From Lysinibacillus sp. G4S2 (GTDB lineage: Bacteria > Bacillota > Bacilli > Bacillales_A > Planococcaceae): 64,000 nucleotides of DNA. Both the position numbers and the translations under genes were made by a program. The stretch lies in contig NZ_JAUCFJ010000002.1 of NCBI RefSeq assembly GCF_030348505.1, positions 624,001 through 688,000 of the forward strand, in the 5' to 3' direction. Every line of letters starts with the position of its first letter. Position 1 is the first letter of the stretch. Shown piece by piece: positions 7,720 through 15,821 of the stretch. The notes under the pieces are model-generated. The model was not told the origin of the DNA, made no database searches, and worked only from the letters and a program-made list of their open reading frames with translations.

Positions 7720-10185
7720 ATGTTAAGTAATATATTAGGTAAAAAGAAACTAAAAGTTGAAAATGAAAATTTAAAGCTTGAATTAGAGGAAATGAATAAT
7801 AGTTATAAAAATGTTTTGGGGACAAAATCAGAATATGAAAAAGAAATAGAGAAATATCGAAAACTAGTTCTTAAATATAAACAGGACTTCATAAAAATCA
7901 CAGAGGAGAATAATGACTATGAAGTAAAAATTATTAATAAAGATTTAGAATTAGAAAAGTATAAACAAGGTTTTAAAGAAATATTTGAAAAGAGTATTGC
8001 TTATGAAACGGAAATTAAAAATAAAGATTTAGAGTTAGAAAGGTATAAAGAGTTATATGGAAACCCATCTTTTACCGAATCATCTACTATTGATCAAGTA
8101 AATATTTATGATAATGACAAAAGTTTCTTTGATTACATAATTGATATTACAGGTAATCCATTCAATGAACAACAAATAGCTTCAATCCGATATAACATGG
8201 AAAAGCATCTTAGGATCATAGCTGGTGCTGGAAGCGGAAAAACAGAAACTATTTGTGCAAAAGCAGCGTATTTAAAGTTTGTAAAAAAAATAGACGAAAA
8301 AGAAATTGCAATGATTACTTTCACGAGAAAAGCAGCGAAAGAAATGAGGGAAAGAGTAAACAAATTTTTAGGAGTAGAAAAATCCCTAATAAAAGTTGGG
8401 ACCTTTCATAACATTTTTATACAAATATATAATCAAATTATACAAAAGCAACCCGAATTAAAAAAGATTGGTGTTCAAGGTGATGATCCAATAGAGGGAG
8501 CAAAAAAATATAATGATTTGTTAAAACGCTTAATTAATAAATATAAGCTATATGCCTTTGATAAAGAAGGGGAACAAACCATATCTGAACGACTATCGTA
8601 TTGGACTAGTATGGGATACTCCAATACAGAAATAAAAAATTTTATACATCAACACTTTGATGAAAAATTTAAGAAGGAAGGCTATTGTCTTAGCGAAGTG
8701 TTTTATCGAATGATAGAAGAGTTCCAAAAGATTAGGAAAAACGAAAACATAGTTGTTTTTGATGACTTTTTACTTAATCTTTATTATGTGTTGAAGGATA
8801 GTATAGACGCTAGAGATATAGCACAAAGTATGTACAAATTTATTTTTATTGATGAGTTTCAAGATACAAATCCGCTGCAAATGAAAATAATCGAACTTAT
8901 CTGTCCTAGAGATATAATTAACACTTCAAATAATAAAACTAAATTAATTATAGTTGGTGATGATGATCAGTCCATCTATGCTTTTAGAGCATCTGATCCA
9001 TCATATATAAAGGATTTTTCTAATGTATACAATACTCATACTATAGAACTTATGACAAACTATCGTTCTATTGAAGAAATTGTTAAAGCAGGTAATAGAG
9101 TAATTGCATTCAATAAACATGATAGAATTAGTAAATCTATGATTCCTTTTCATAAGAAAAAAGGAGAAAACTATGTGATATTTACAAAAAATCAAAAACA
9201 TGAAGCTAAAATAATAATAGAAAAATGTATTAGTCTAGGAATAAAAGAAGAATCTTTTAAATACGGAAATAAATTGGAAAAAATAAATTATACAAAAAGT
9301 GTTGTTTTATACCGTTCCAAGAGCCAACTAACAGATTTTATAGCAGTATTAACTGAAAATGGGGTTCCTTTTGTTATTGAGAAAACAGATGATTTATTAG
9401 GTATTTTTAATTACCCATTCTTTGTTCAATTTTTCAATTCTTGGATAGATTTGGTGACGAAAAAAAGATGGTCGTCTATATATAATACTATTGCGTCTAG
9501 TTACTATATTCCTTTCAGTAAAATAAGGGATTTTACGGGTGAAATTTGTGATAATTCTCTTGATACTTTTTTAGAATTTTTGAATGGTAATTCTAGAAGT
9601 AATGTAGATTCGACAATGATTAAAAGATACTTAAAATTTATGTTGGAATTAACCGGAAATAAGGAAATAAATATTAATAATTTTATCCAAATGGTATTTG
9701 AATTTCCAAAAGTGAAAAAAGAAATGGATCAAGTACAAAAAGAAGAAATTTTGTCCATTTGTAAAAATCTAAATAGTTGGGATGAATTATATAGATATTA
9801 TTGCAAACTGAAAAAACAACAGGATGAAATGAAGGAAAAAGTTGAGCTATATCACCAAAAAAAATATAATGCATTATATCTTTTAACCATACATTCCAGT
9901 AAAGGTTTAGCTTTTTCTAATGTTTTTATAATTGGGGCTTATGATAGTGGTATACCATCATCTAAAGCTATTTCTGTTCAGAATATAGATGCAAATATAG
10001 CAAGAGAAAAGGCAGAGCCAATTACAACTATTGAGGAAGAGCGAAGATTAATGTATGTCGCTGTAACTAGGGCAAGAAACAATTTATATATAACCTATCC
10101 TAAAAATATAAATAATAGACCTATAGAATGCTCACCTTTTTTAAAAGAACTTAATTTACCTGCAATCGATTTCACTAAACAATAA
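7720..10185 (+). CDS. UvrD/Rep-family (SF1A) DNA helicase with N-terminal coiled coil
   Basis: The 821 aa start with about 115 residues of charged heptad-like sequence containing a repeated KDLELEKYK/KDLELERYK segment. The helicase core follows: Walker A GAGSGKT (about 168), TFTRKAAKEM, Walker B FIDEFQDT (about 378), GDDDQSIYAF (about 413), NYRS, LTIHSSKG (about 723) and VAVTRAR (about 781). Such enzymes translocate 3'-5' on single-stranded DNA. No nuclease domain is visible. It is strongly AT-rich compared with the core genes and monocistronic. A TATAAT at 7647-7652 may be its -10 box. It could serve phage/ICE replication or defence; Gabija is unlikely because no adjacent TOPRIM-ATPase exists. 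Confidence 0.85.
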   Translation: MLSNILGKKKLKVENENLKLELEEMNNSYKNVLGTKSEYEKEIEKYRKLVLKYKQDFIKITEENNDYEVKIINKDLELEKYKQGFKEIFEKSIAYETEIKNKDLELERYKELYGNPSFTESSTIDQVNIYDNDKSFFDYIIDITGNPFNEQQIASIRYNMEKHLRIIAGAGSGKTETICAKAAYLKFVKKIDEKEIAMITFTRKAAKEMRERVNKFLGVEKSLIKVGTFHNIFIQIYNQIIQKQPELKKIGVQGDDPIEGAKKYNDLLKRLINKYKLYAFDKEGEQTISERLSYWTSMGYSNTEIKNFIHQHFDEKFKKEGYCLSEVFYRMIEEFQKIRKNENIVVFDDFLLNLYYVLKDSIDARDIAQSMYKFIFIDEFQDTNPLQMKIIELICPRDIINTSNNKTKLIIVGDDDQSIYAFRASDPSYIKDFSNVYNTHTIELMTNYRSIEEIVKAGNRVIAFNKHDRISKSMIPFHKKKGENYVIFTKNQKHEAKIIIEKCISLGIKEESFKYGNKLEKINYTKSVVLYRSKSQLTDFIAVLTENGVPFVIEKTDDLLGIFNYPFFVQFFNSWIDLVTKKRWSSIYNTIASSYYIPFSKIRDFTGEICDNSLDTFLEFLNGNSRSNVDSTMIKRYLKFMLELTGNKEININNFIQMVFEFPKVKKEMDQVQKEEILSICKNLNSWDELYRYYCKLKKQQDEMKEKVELYHQKKYNALYLLTIHSSKGLAFSNVFIIGAYDSGIPSSKAISVQNIDANIAREKAEPITTIEEERRLMYVAVTRARNNLYITYPKNINNRPIECSPFLKELNLPAIDFTKQ

Positions 10186-10325
10186 ACAAAACTAGTTTAA
10201 AATATAAAAAAGACCCAAAGTTTTATTTCGTGAATATCGGTATTGATTTGAATTGACCATTTTTTATAAGTGTGAGTTTATTGTTTGTCCGCATAAAAGG
10301 CAGATTTAATATAATATTTGCTTAA

Positions 10326-10360
10326 GAAAAGCATCTACTCATGATGAGTGATGCTTTTTG
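10326..10360. terminator. Bidirectional terminator hairpin
   Basis: AAAAGCATC...GATGCTTTT stem with inner CTCAT/ATGAG arms and T-rich ends. Nearly the same sequence (AAAAGCATCTACTCAT) recurs at 21.7 kb. Confidence 0.7.
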
Positions 10361-10368
10361 TGTTGCTA

Positions 10369-10584
10369 TTAGATTTTGTCACCATTTTTTAAGAAGAAAA
10401 AGCCCTCAAATTCAACCTCTAACACGTTAGCAATTTTTCGTAAGTCTTGTTCGCTAAAATTATCCTTTTTCAATTTCGTATTAATATTTTGTCTTGATTG
10501 CCCCAGTATTTAGGCTAAATCTTGAACAGACATATCTTTTCTATTCAAAAGAACTTTAATTTTTTCCCCCATTGTTAAAGGCAT
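10369..10584 (-). pseudogene. XRE-type phage regulator interrupted by an in-frame stop
   Basis: Begins MPLTMGEKIKVLLNRKDMS behind an AGGAGGTG site and proceeds to SVQDLA, then a TAA (10510-10512). The same frame continues ILGQSRQNINTKLKKDN and DLRKIANVLEV to its stop at 10369. Without the nonsense codon this is a complete helix-turn-helix protein of about 71 aa (Cro/CI family). The single stop mutation makes it a broken regulator, or two fragments. Confidence 0.75.
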
Positions 10585-10679
10585 CCTAACACCTCCTACA
10601 ATGTTATTAAAAGTTATCAATAGCCAGTCGGTAAATGGACTAGAAATAACCGACATGCAACATAAAGGTAGGTGAATGT

Positions 10680-10772
10680 ATGAATGTACTATCATTGCAA
10701 GAAAGCCAGAAAATAACACGAGACATGGTAAAAGGCTATATGAAGTTGCTCACACACCGAATTAATAAGTGA
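10680..10772 (+). CDS. Small phage-like protein, 30 aa
   Basis: Reads MNVLSLQESQKITRDMVKGY and on to HRINK, preceded by GGTAGGTG 5-6 nt from the ATG. It is divergent from the broken XRE gene, the place where Bacillus prophages carry small regulatory or excision peptides. Function unknown. Confidence 0.45.
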   Translation: MNVLSLQESQKITRDMVKGYMKLLTHRINK

Positions 10773-10794
10773 CTAAGAGGAGAGGAGAAGCGAT

Positions 10795-10974
10795 ATGCGT
10801 TTACAAAACACACTCGATTATCTTAAAGATCAATTCTATGCAGCTGGAGCTGAATGGAAAGAAACGAAGGATAGTAAATTGCTGACGGAGTTGAATGCGT
10901 TAGTAGCGGCAATCAATGCGATTGAGGTTTATCTGTATGACCAGCGTATTACTGTAATAACAGATTGCGTATAA
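10795..10974 (+). CDS. Small protein of unknown function, 59 aa
   Basis: Starts MRLQNTLDYLKDQF behind AGGAGAAG with good spacing. It is a mainly helical, acidic protein with an aromatic-rich end (IEVYLYDQ). It is the second gene of the rightward cluster of small phage-type genes. I do not recognise a family. Confidence 0.55.
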   Translation: MRLQNTLDYLKDQFYAAGAEWKETKDSKLLTELNALVAAINAIEVYLYDQRITVITDCV

Positions 10975-10979
10975 AAAGC

Positions 10980-11181
10980 ATGCTAGAAAGTAAATTTGGA
11001 TGGAAAAAAGAATGGCTTGCTATGTCGGACCTCAAAAAGAAGTTACCCATGAAAATCAAGCGAGGCATGTATAAGAAATATATTTTAATCTCATGTAATA
11101 GATTCTTAGTTTTTTGATCATAATGGTGAAAAGATAGATTTTAACTTTAGTAAATTTGAACTTTCGAAAAGGTTGCTTTGA
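10980..11181 (+). pseudogene. Small ORF disrupted by a homopolymer frameshift
   Basis: Reads MLESKFGWKKEWLAMSDLKK to FLVF, then TGA at a run of six T (about 11111-11117). Removing one T continues DHNGEKIDFNFSKFELSKRL to the TGA at 11179-11181. It is either a true frameshift or a sequencing error in the T-run. Unknown function; the form resembles small phage proteins. Confidence 0.45.
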
Positions 11182-11209
11182 AAACAAATACAGAGATTGG
11201 GTGAGAGGC

Positions 11210-11539
11210 GTGAAAAGTAAAATTTATAGCGATAGATTTTTAATTTGTAGCGATAACACAGCAGGTATTTTAACCTTGAAACTTATACACAAAGTAGAAG
11301 GTATTGTTCTACATGAATGGAAAGAAAAAGTTAAGAATGAACGTGAAGCTACTATATCTTTAGAGGCCTATAAACGCTTTATGTTTGAAGAGGACGGTGC
11401 TCTGGTATATTCGGTGAAATATGCAGCTAATCTTTTTGAAATAGACTATAAGGGAAAAGGCTTAATCGAAGTTACTGAGTTGATAAAACAAAAAGCAGTA
11501 GAGTTGGAAAAGAAGGAGGAAACAATATGTATTCTGTAA
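11210..11539 (+). CDS. Hypothetical protein of the phage-like cluster, about 109 aa
   Basis: Reading from a GTG at 11210 (VKSKIYSDRFLICSDN...). An ATG further upstream (11156) is possible, but the GGGTGAGAGG before the GTG is the better ribosome site. Mixed alpha/beta composition ending in a charged helix. The last codons overlap the next gene. Family not recognised. Confidence 0.5.
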   Translation: MKSKIYSDRFLICSDNTAGILTLKLIHKVEGIVLHEWKEKVKNEREATISLEAYKRFMFEEDGALVYSVKYAANLFEIDYKGKGLIEVTELIKQKAVELEKKEETICIL

Positions 11540-11787
11540 CAGATCATCCTCGTTTCAATGAATTATGGGATGCGAAAGCAGCAGCTTATAACGCTATAAC
11601 CGAAGTATTAGTTAATAATGGGTTAGAAGAGGAAATTAGCAAAGTGATAGCATACCGGGAAGCACACAATGAATTAATAGAAGTTTATGAAGAAGTTGCC
11701 TATGATAATGGCGCGTTAGGTACCATCAATGACATAGAAGAAATTTTATTAGGAAAGAAAACACTCGAAAAAGGGGAGTATGTGTAA
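11527..11787 (+). CDS. Hypothetical acidic protein, 86 aa
   Basis: Begins MYSVTDHPRFNELWDAKAAA with an excellent AAGGAGG site. It overlaps the gene before by 13 nt and the gene after by one base, so it is part of a translationally coupled trio. Strongly acidic, largely helical, no recognised domain. Confidence 0.6.
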   Translation: MYSVTDHPRFNELWDAKAAAYNAITEVLVNNGLEEEISKVIAYREAHNELIEVYEEVAYDNGALGTINDIEEILLGKKTLEKGEYV

Positions 11788-12089
11788 TGAGCGAATTCAA
11801 ATTAGAAATATCGAATGACAATAATTATTTAGGGCTATTAGAAGGTGACGAGGTGCTAGTTTCAACAGTAGAACAGCCTCGAAGCAACGGAAAGGATTTA
11901 GCAGTATTTGAAGCGGCCGGGGTGCGTTTTGTTAGTACCTTCACCCGCTTCGGAAATCAAATTATGCTGCTGGGTGAGTGTATCCAAGTAGTGCGTGAAC
12001 ATCAGGTGAAGATTATTGGCAAGGTGATTGAAAGAAGTTTCGAGGGGAAAGAAAAAGCCGCAGCGTTTGCAGACTCTACAGCCCATTGA
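11787..12089 (+). CDS. S24/LexA-like C-terminal domain protein, apparently non-catalytic
   Basis: The 100 aa are arranged like the beta-rich peptidase S24 domain: YLGLLEGDEVLVSTVEQP, then AVFEAAGVRFVSTFTRFG, then VKIIGKVIERS (typical IxGxVV end). The position of the usual catalytic Lys (a VxxKRF-type strand) reads VRFVSTF, and no Ser nucleophile region is present, so any self-cleavage activity is doubtful. ATG overlaps the upstream stop (GTGTAATGA). The assignment is pattern-based and tentative. Confidence 0.4.
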   Translation: MSEFKLEISNDNNYLGLLEGDEVLVSTVEQPRSNGKDLAVFEAAGVRFVSTFTRFGNQIMLLGECIQVVREHQVKIIGKVIERSFEGKEKAAAFADSTAH

Positions 12090-12822
12090 TTCATGCCCTT
12101 TAGGCGCTCTTTCTATATTTACATCTCAATTATAGATAAGAACATTTGTTTGTGTTTTTGAGATTTTTTGTTTCAAAAGTCGTTTATAACAGTTATACTG
12201 GAGGTAAGGAAAAAGTAAGGAAGGGAGACGTTAAATGATTATGTACGATATCTCATGTTAGCTTTTAACTAACTTCGAAGTAAATAGAATTAAAATAGGT
12301 CCAAAAGGGAATGTATTTTGAAATTGGTCTAACTATATAGGGTGATATCAAGATATGTAACAATCCAATTTATAACACATTGGATATCTAAGAATACAAG
12401 TTAAGATTTTATAGATAAAGTCTCGAAAACTCCTGTTGAAGGATAAGAAAGAAAAAATAATGATTCATCAGAAGATTGGATATATGTTTAAGGGTATTGA
12501 GATGTCAATTGAAGATAAGATAAATTCACAATTCGAGAAAATTATTATACTATTGATGTATTTTCGAAAAGATGTTGTATCTTGCTCCGTAGCTTCAAAA
12601 TTTATTTATGAAATAAATTTTGAGGATGGGGAGTATTTTTAGTAATTAGTAAGATTGTTGATTGGGAGATTTTAAATCTTGAACATGAAGAAGTATACAT
12701 TACATAAAGGCAACAAATTTAATTAGGTATAAACCTATATTTGATTTTGCGGATTAAATATAAACGTTGAAATATATACAAAAATGCTTATTTAATCAAG
12801 TACATTTTTGATTTTTGTCTAT

Positions 12823-12939
12823 ATTACAACTTAACAGGGAGTGGTGAGCATGATAGCCTTGATTGGTTAGCCAGCTCTTGATATAGCTAGGTTCTGGCTA
12901 CCGATTCTTGCGAGTAGAGGCTCTATATCAAGTTGTAAT
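12823..12939 (+). other. Possible pseudoknotted RNA or small inverted-repeat element
   Basis: Outer arms ATTACAACTT (12823) / AAGTTGTAAT (12930). Inside, GATTGGTTAGCCAG (12861-12874) pairs with CTGGCTACCGATTC (12894-12907), and CTTGATATAG (12877-12886) pairs perfectly with CTATATCAAG (12923-12932). The two inner pairings interlock in ABA'B' order, as in an H-type pseudoknot. The GC content is higher than its surroundings. It could be a regulatory RNA for the downstream ATPase pair, or a MITE. Confidence 0.45.
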
Positions 12940-13162
12940 TATTCACGCACTTGTATAGAAAAGTAGTTAATCAGCGAAAGTGTACATGTTTAGACTAGCA
13001 AAAATGTACATTGTTATTTTGACATTTATAATTAAAGACAAATCTCTACTATCGTTAGAAATTTTCGTTTTTGAATAAACGATCTATTACTAGTCTTTTG
13101 ATATGTACTATATTTACAATGTTCCTATTGTACGATTAGTAATAGACTTTGGCATAATAATA

Positions 13163-13198
13163 AATATGGCGCATAAATTAATAAAATATGGCGCATAA
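13163..13198 (+). promoter_or_regulatory. Direct-repeat operator candidate upstream of the ATPase gene
   Basis: AATATGGCGCATAA occurs twice, 22 bp apart (two helical turns), with a third partial GGCATAA just before, 80-115 bp upstream of the ATG at 13277. Possible binding site of a dedicated regulator. Confidence 0.45.
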
Positions 13199-13276
13199 TC
13201 AATATAAATTGAAATATGAAGACAAGTACTTCATATTTAAGATATTAATTCTATAATAATTAAGGAGACGAGCTTA

Positions 13277-14689
13277 ATGAAAGTTTTGATAGAAAACTTA
13301 GCCTTAATAAAAGACTCCAAATTTTCGGATGCGCAATTTAATGTGGTTGTAGGGAACAATGGAAGTGGTAAAACTATTTTTTTAGAAACTATAGTTTATA
13401 TAAAAAAAGCCCTAGGTCAACTACTGAAGAAGAAAATTAGTGATACAGAAATTTTAAAGAAACTTATAAAATTATATTGGGATGATAAAGCTATAGTAAG
13501 TAAATTACTTAATACACCTTTTACTGTGTTCGAACGATCTCGTTTTGAAGGCGAGTGTTCTTTCGAATTACAATATAAGTTGTTAGATGCTTTTTTAAAA
13601 GATACTTTAAGTGATTTTAATAAGAGTATTAACACTGAGATTTTAGTGAACATTCTAGGTGGAAATTCAAATAAGAAATCACATGGTATGCGGTTAGAGG
13701 TTACAGAGGTTGATTATCTTAAAATAGATAAGGTTCAATTTGCAATTTCAAAAGTAGATGATACACAAGTTCGTTTAGATGTATTTAATGGTTTCCAAAA
13801 AGAGTTCAAGCTCTTTAGTATTGTTAAAGAGATGGAATACGATGTTGATCAATCGGAAGCTGTGAATCAAATAGATGAAGAAAATACTTTTACATTTAGA
13901 CCTGTATTATTTGGAGTAGAAGAAATTGAAGAACAACTTAAAGATTATATAAATGAATGTATAATAAAGTTAATTATCAATGATGTAGTCTATAGTGACA
14001 TAGCATTTTTCCCAACCGAGAGATCGTCTTTTTATGACAAAGGAATAGTAAAGATGATAGTGCATAATCCAGAAGATGTAGATATACGCTATAGTGAAAA
14101 ATTGTTTTATAAGTCATACGACAATTTTAAAGACTTTACAAAGAGATTTAGGTTGCCTAGTATTAGAAATTCAAAGGTATTATCTGAGATGGTTGATGGA
14201 GATTATATTTACGACGATGATGGAGAAATTGTTGGATTCAAGCAAAAAGATGGTATAGAAGTGCCTAAAAGATTGTTTTCTACTAAGCAGAATCGAATGA
14301 TGCCATACTTAATGCTAGAAAATCCTTTAGAGCGTTTTGAACTAGTTGTTATAGAGGAACCGGAGGCACATCTATCAATAAGTAGTATGAGAAAGTTAAT
14401 TCCGTTTTTTGAAAATATAATAAAGAATAAAAAACAAAAGTTAATTATTAGTACACATAGTGAAATCTTATTGCAATTATTGAATAATACTCTACTTTTA
14501 GACGAAGATATATCTTCTAATGTATATGAATTGATTAACTTAGAAGATGGTAGAACAAACTTAAAAGAAGCAGAAAAAACACCATTTGGATATCGCGTAA
14601 AATTAATGACTCAAGGACTGGAAAAACTATTCGAAGAATCTAATAAAATACATTCTAAAATACTAGAGGACATGGACGATGATATTTGA
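13277..14689 (+). CDS. ABC/OLD-type AAA ATPase (AAA_15/AAA_21-like), candidate defence ATPase
   Basis: The 470-aa protein has Walker A GNNGSGKT (26-33) right after a short first strand, a middle FFPTERSSF motif typical of RecF/OLD-like ATPases, Walker B VVIEEPEAHLS (about 357-368) and the H-loop STHSE (about 392). No TOPRIM or HNH domain follows, so it differs from OLD and GajA. Family knowledge: such ATPases commonly act with a small effector encoded next door (PARIS, Septu, AbiL-type, RloAB). It overlaps the following gene by 11 bp. Ribosome site AAGGAGACG. Very AT-rich, consistent with transfer. Confidence 0.8.
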   Translation: MKVLIENLALIKDSKFSDAQFNVVVGNNGSGKTIFLETIVYIKKALGQLLKKKISDTEILKKLIKLYWDDKAIVSKLLNTPFTVFERSRFEGECSFELQYKLLDAFLKDTLSDFNKSINTEILVNILGGNSNKKSHGMRLEVTEVDYLKIDKVQFAISKVDDTQVRLDVFNGFQKEFKLFSIVKEMEYDVDQSEAVNQIDEENTFTFRPVLFGVEEIEEQLKDYINECIIKLIINDVVYSDIAFFPTERSSFYDKGIVKMIVHNPEDVDIRYSEKLFYKSYDNFKDFTKRFRLPSIRNSKVLSEMVDGDYIYDDDGEIVGFKQKDGIEVPKRLFSTKQNRMMPYLMLENPLERFELVVIEEPEAHLSISSMRKLIPFFENIIKNKKQKLIISTHSEILLQLLNNTLLLDEDISSNVYELINLEDGRTNLKEAEKTPFGYRVKLMTQGLEKLFEESNKIHSKILEDMDDDI

Positions 14690-15371
14690 GGAAATGAAGT
14701 TTATTAAGAAGTTATACCTAAAACGCATTTTTAGTGATCACTTGATAGAAATTGATCCACAGAATAAATTTTCTATGGTATTAGATATTGATAGTGATGG
14801 GTTTAATGATTTATATAGGGGATTTGTTGAAGTTGATGAAACTAACAAAGTGGTAAATATACACCAATATGAGGGGATTAAATATTTTAAAACCCCTCCC
14901 TCAGGTTTTATGAGATTCCTTTCTTTCAATAATTTTCCAGATGGAATTTATTTTGAGTACTGTACAGGTAAATTTATAAATTTTCATATATTTGAACTTA
15001 AGTTAAATCCACTTAATCAATATCCTAAAATGGCTAAGCAATTTAAAGCAGGGAGTATTCACTGTGAAATGCTAGCCAGAATACTAGGGGTTGAGAACCA
15101 ATACAGTATTAAATATTATACAGTTTATTCGAAATTAGAAGTTAAGACTTCAATGTACAATTATCTTAACCCACCTAGAGCGGATCCTGGTACTGATACG
15201 ACTCAAGTTAAGAAAATTAGCGACGAAATAATGTCGATGTGGAAGCATTCCGAAACTTGCTTTAATATGGGGAACATTACAGAGAATATCAAATTTAAAA
15301 AAATAGCAATAGAAGATATAGGTAGAGATACAAAGGGATATAGGTTAATAAGGGGACGATATGAAATATAA
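14679..15371 (+). CDS. Uncharacterised partner of the ATPase; possible PD-(D/E)XK-like effector
   Basis: The 230-aa protein is translationally coupled to the ATPase (11-bp overlap). I recognise no named family. The central segment YFEYCTGKFINFHIFELKL followed by QFKAG is reminiscent of the acidic-strand-ExK core of PD-(D/E)XK nucleases, but that is inference from a short pattern. No signal peptide or membrane segment. The C-terminal part ends in a basic GYRLIRGRYEI. Operon structure and island location suggest it is the effector or sensor of a two-gene system. A terminator follows. Confidence 0.6.
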   Translation: MIFEEMKFIKKLYLKRIFSDHLIEIDPQNKFSMVLDIDSDGFNDLYRGFVEVDETNKVVNIHQYEGIKYFKTPPSGFMRFLSFNNFPDGIYFEYCTGKFINFHIFELKLNPLNQYPKMAKQFKAGSIHCEMLARILGVENQYSIKYYTVYSKLEVKTSMYNYLNPPRADPGTDTTQVKKISDEIMSMWKHSETCFNMGNITENIKFKKIAIEDIGRDTKGYRLIRGRYEI

Positions 15372-15477
15372 AAAATTGTGTAATGCAAAAAATATATAAA
15401 GAAAATATCAGTTTTTACTGTTTGATTTTTTATTACATAGTATTTGATAGAAACATGATTTGAGAAAACCTGATTAA

Positions 15478-15507
15478 AACGTCAACTGAATTGCTGGCGT
15501 TTTTTTA
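15478..15507 (+). terminator. Intrinsic terminator of the ATPase operon
   Basis: AACGTCAAC pairs (with G-U) with GCTGGCGTT and is followed by TTTTTTTATTATT. Confidence 0.7.
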
Positions 15508-15626
15508 TTATTGAGAATGTTTTATTAATTCATTAATCCACTGTAAGCCCGTAATCAAATAACGCATATAAACAACCTGGCACCTCCGGTACGATAGATG
15601 TATCTATCTAAGGAGGTGCTTTCCTT

Positions 15627-15821
15627 ATGTCAACTAACAAATTAACCATTGTACCAGTTAAACTGGATCCCATACCAACTGAAACAACCTCGACTAATTC
15701 TTTCCAACAGACAGCTGGGCCAAGCTGTCTGATTAAAACTGCTGCGGGCGAAATCTCCTTCTTCAATGGCGTAGATGAGCACATCATTCAAGCTGTGATG
15801 AAGGAGCTGGTTCAAAAATGA
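15627..15821 (+). CDS. tnpA: IS66 accessory protein TnpA-like (short form)
   Basis: The 64 aa end GEISFFNGVDEHIIQAVMKELVQ, the usual C-terminal helix of IS66 TnpA-type proteins in Firmicutes. AAGGAGGTGC precedes the ATG. Its stop overlaps the start of the next gene by 4 bp, as normal in IS66. Required with TnpB for efficient transposition in related elements; mechanism unknown. Confidence 0.8.
   Translation: MSTNKLTIVPVKLDPIPTETTSTNSFQQTAGPSCLIKTAAGEISFFNGVDEHIIQAVMKELVQK

Larger units (their letters stand above)
12090..13276. other. Long AT-rich intergenic region ahead of the ATPase operon
   Basis: This 1.19-kb stretch has no convincing gene. A nine-codon frame at 12235 (after GGGAG) ends at once, and a 68-aa frame at 12436-12642 lacks a ribosome site and family resemblance. 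Structured sequence at 12823-12939, an inverted pair TCTATTACTA/TAGTAATAGA (about 13084 and 13136), a small hairpin TACAAT...ATTGTA (about 13115-13132) and direct repeats at 13163-13198 stand out and are listed separately. Confidence 0.6.

Noticed and set aside
12436..12642. 68-aa frame in the long intergenic region
   Set aside because: No ribosome site, no family resemblance, codon use not distinct from random AT-rich sequence.
7720..15371. Gabija defence system (UvrD-like helicase plus ATPase)
   Set aside because: The helicase and ATPase are 3 kb apart with phage genes between, the ATPase has no TOPRIM domain, and the helicase is much longer than GajB.
12823..15371. Retron (structured RNA plus ATPase effector)
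   Set aside because: No reverse transcriptase is encoded anywhere near; only the RNA-like element and ATPase remain as resemblance.
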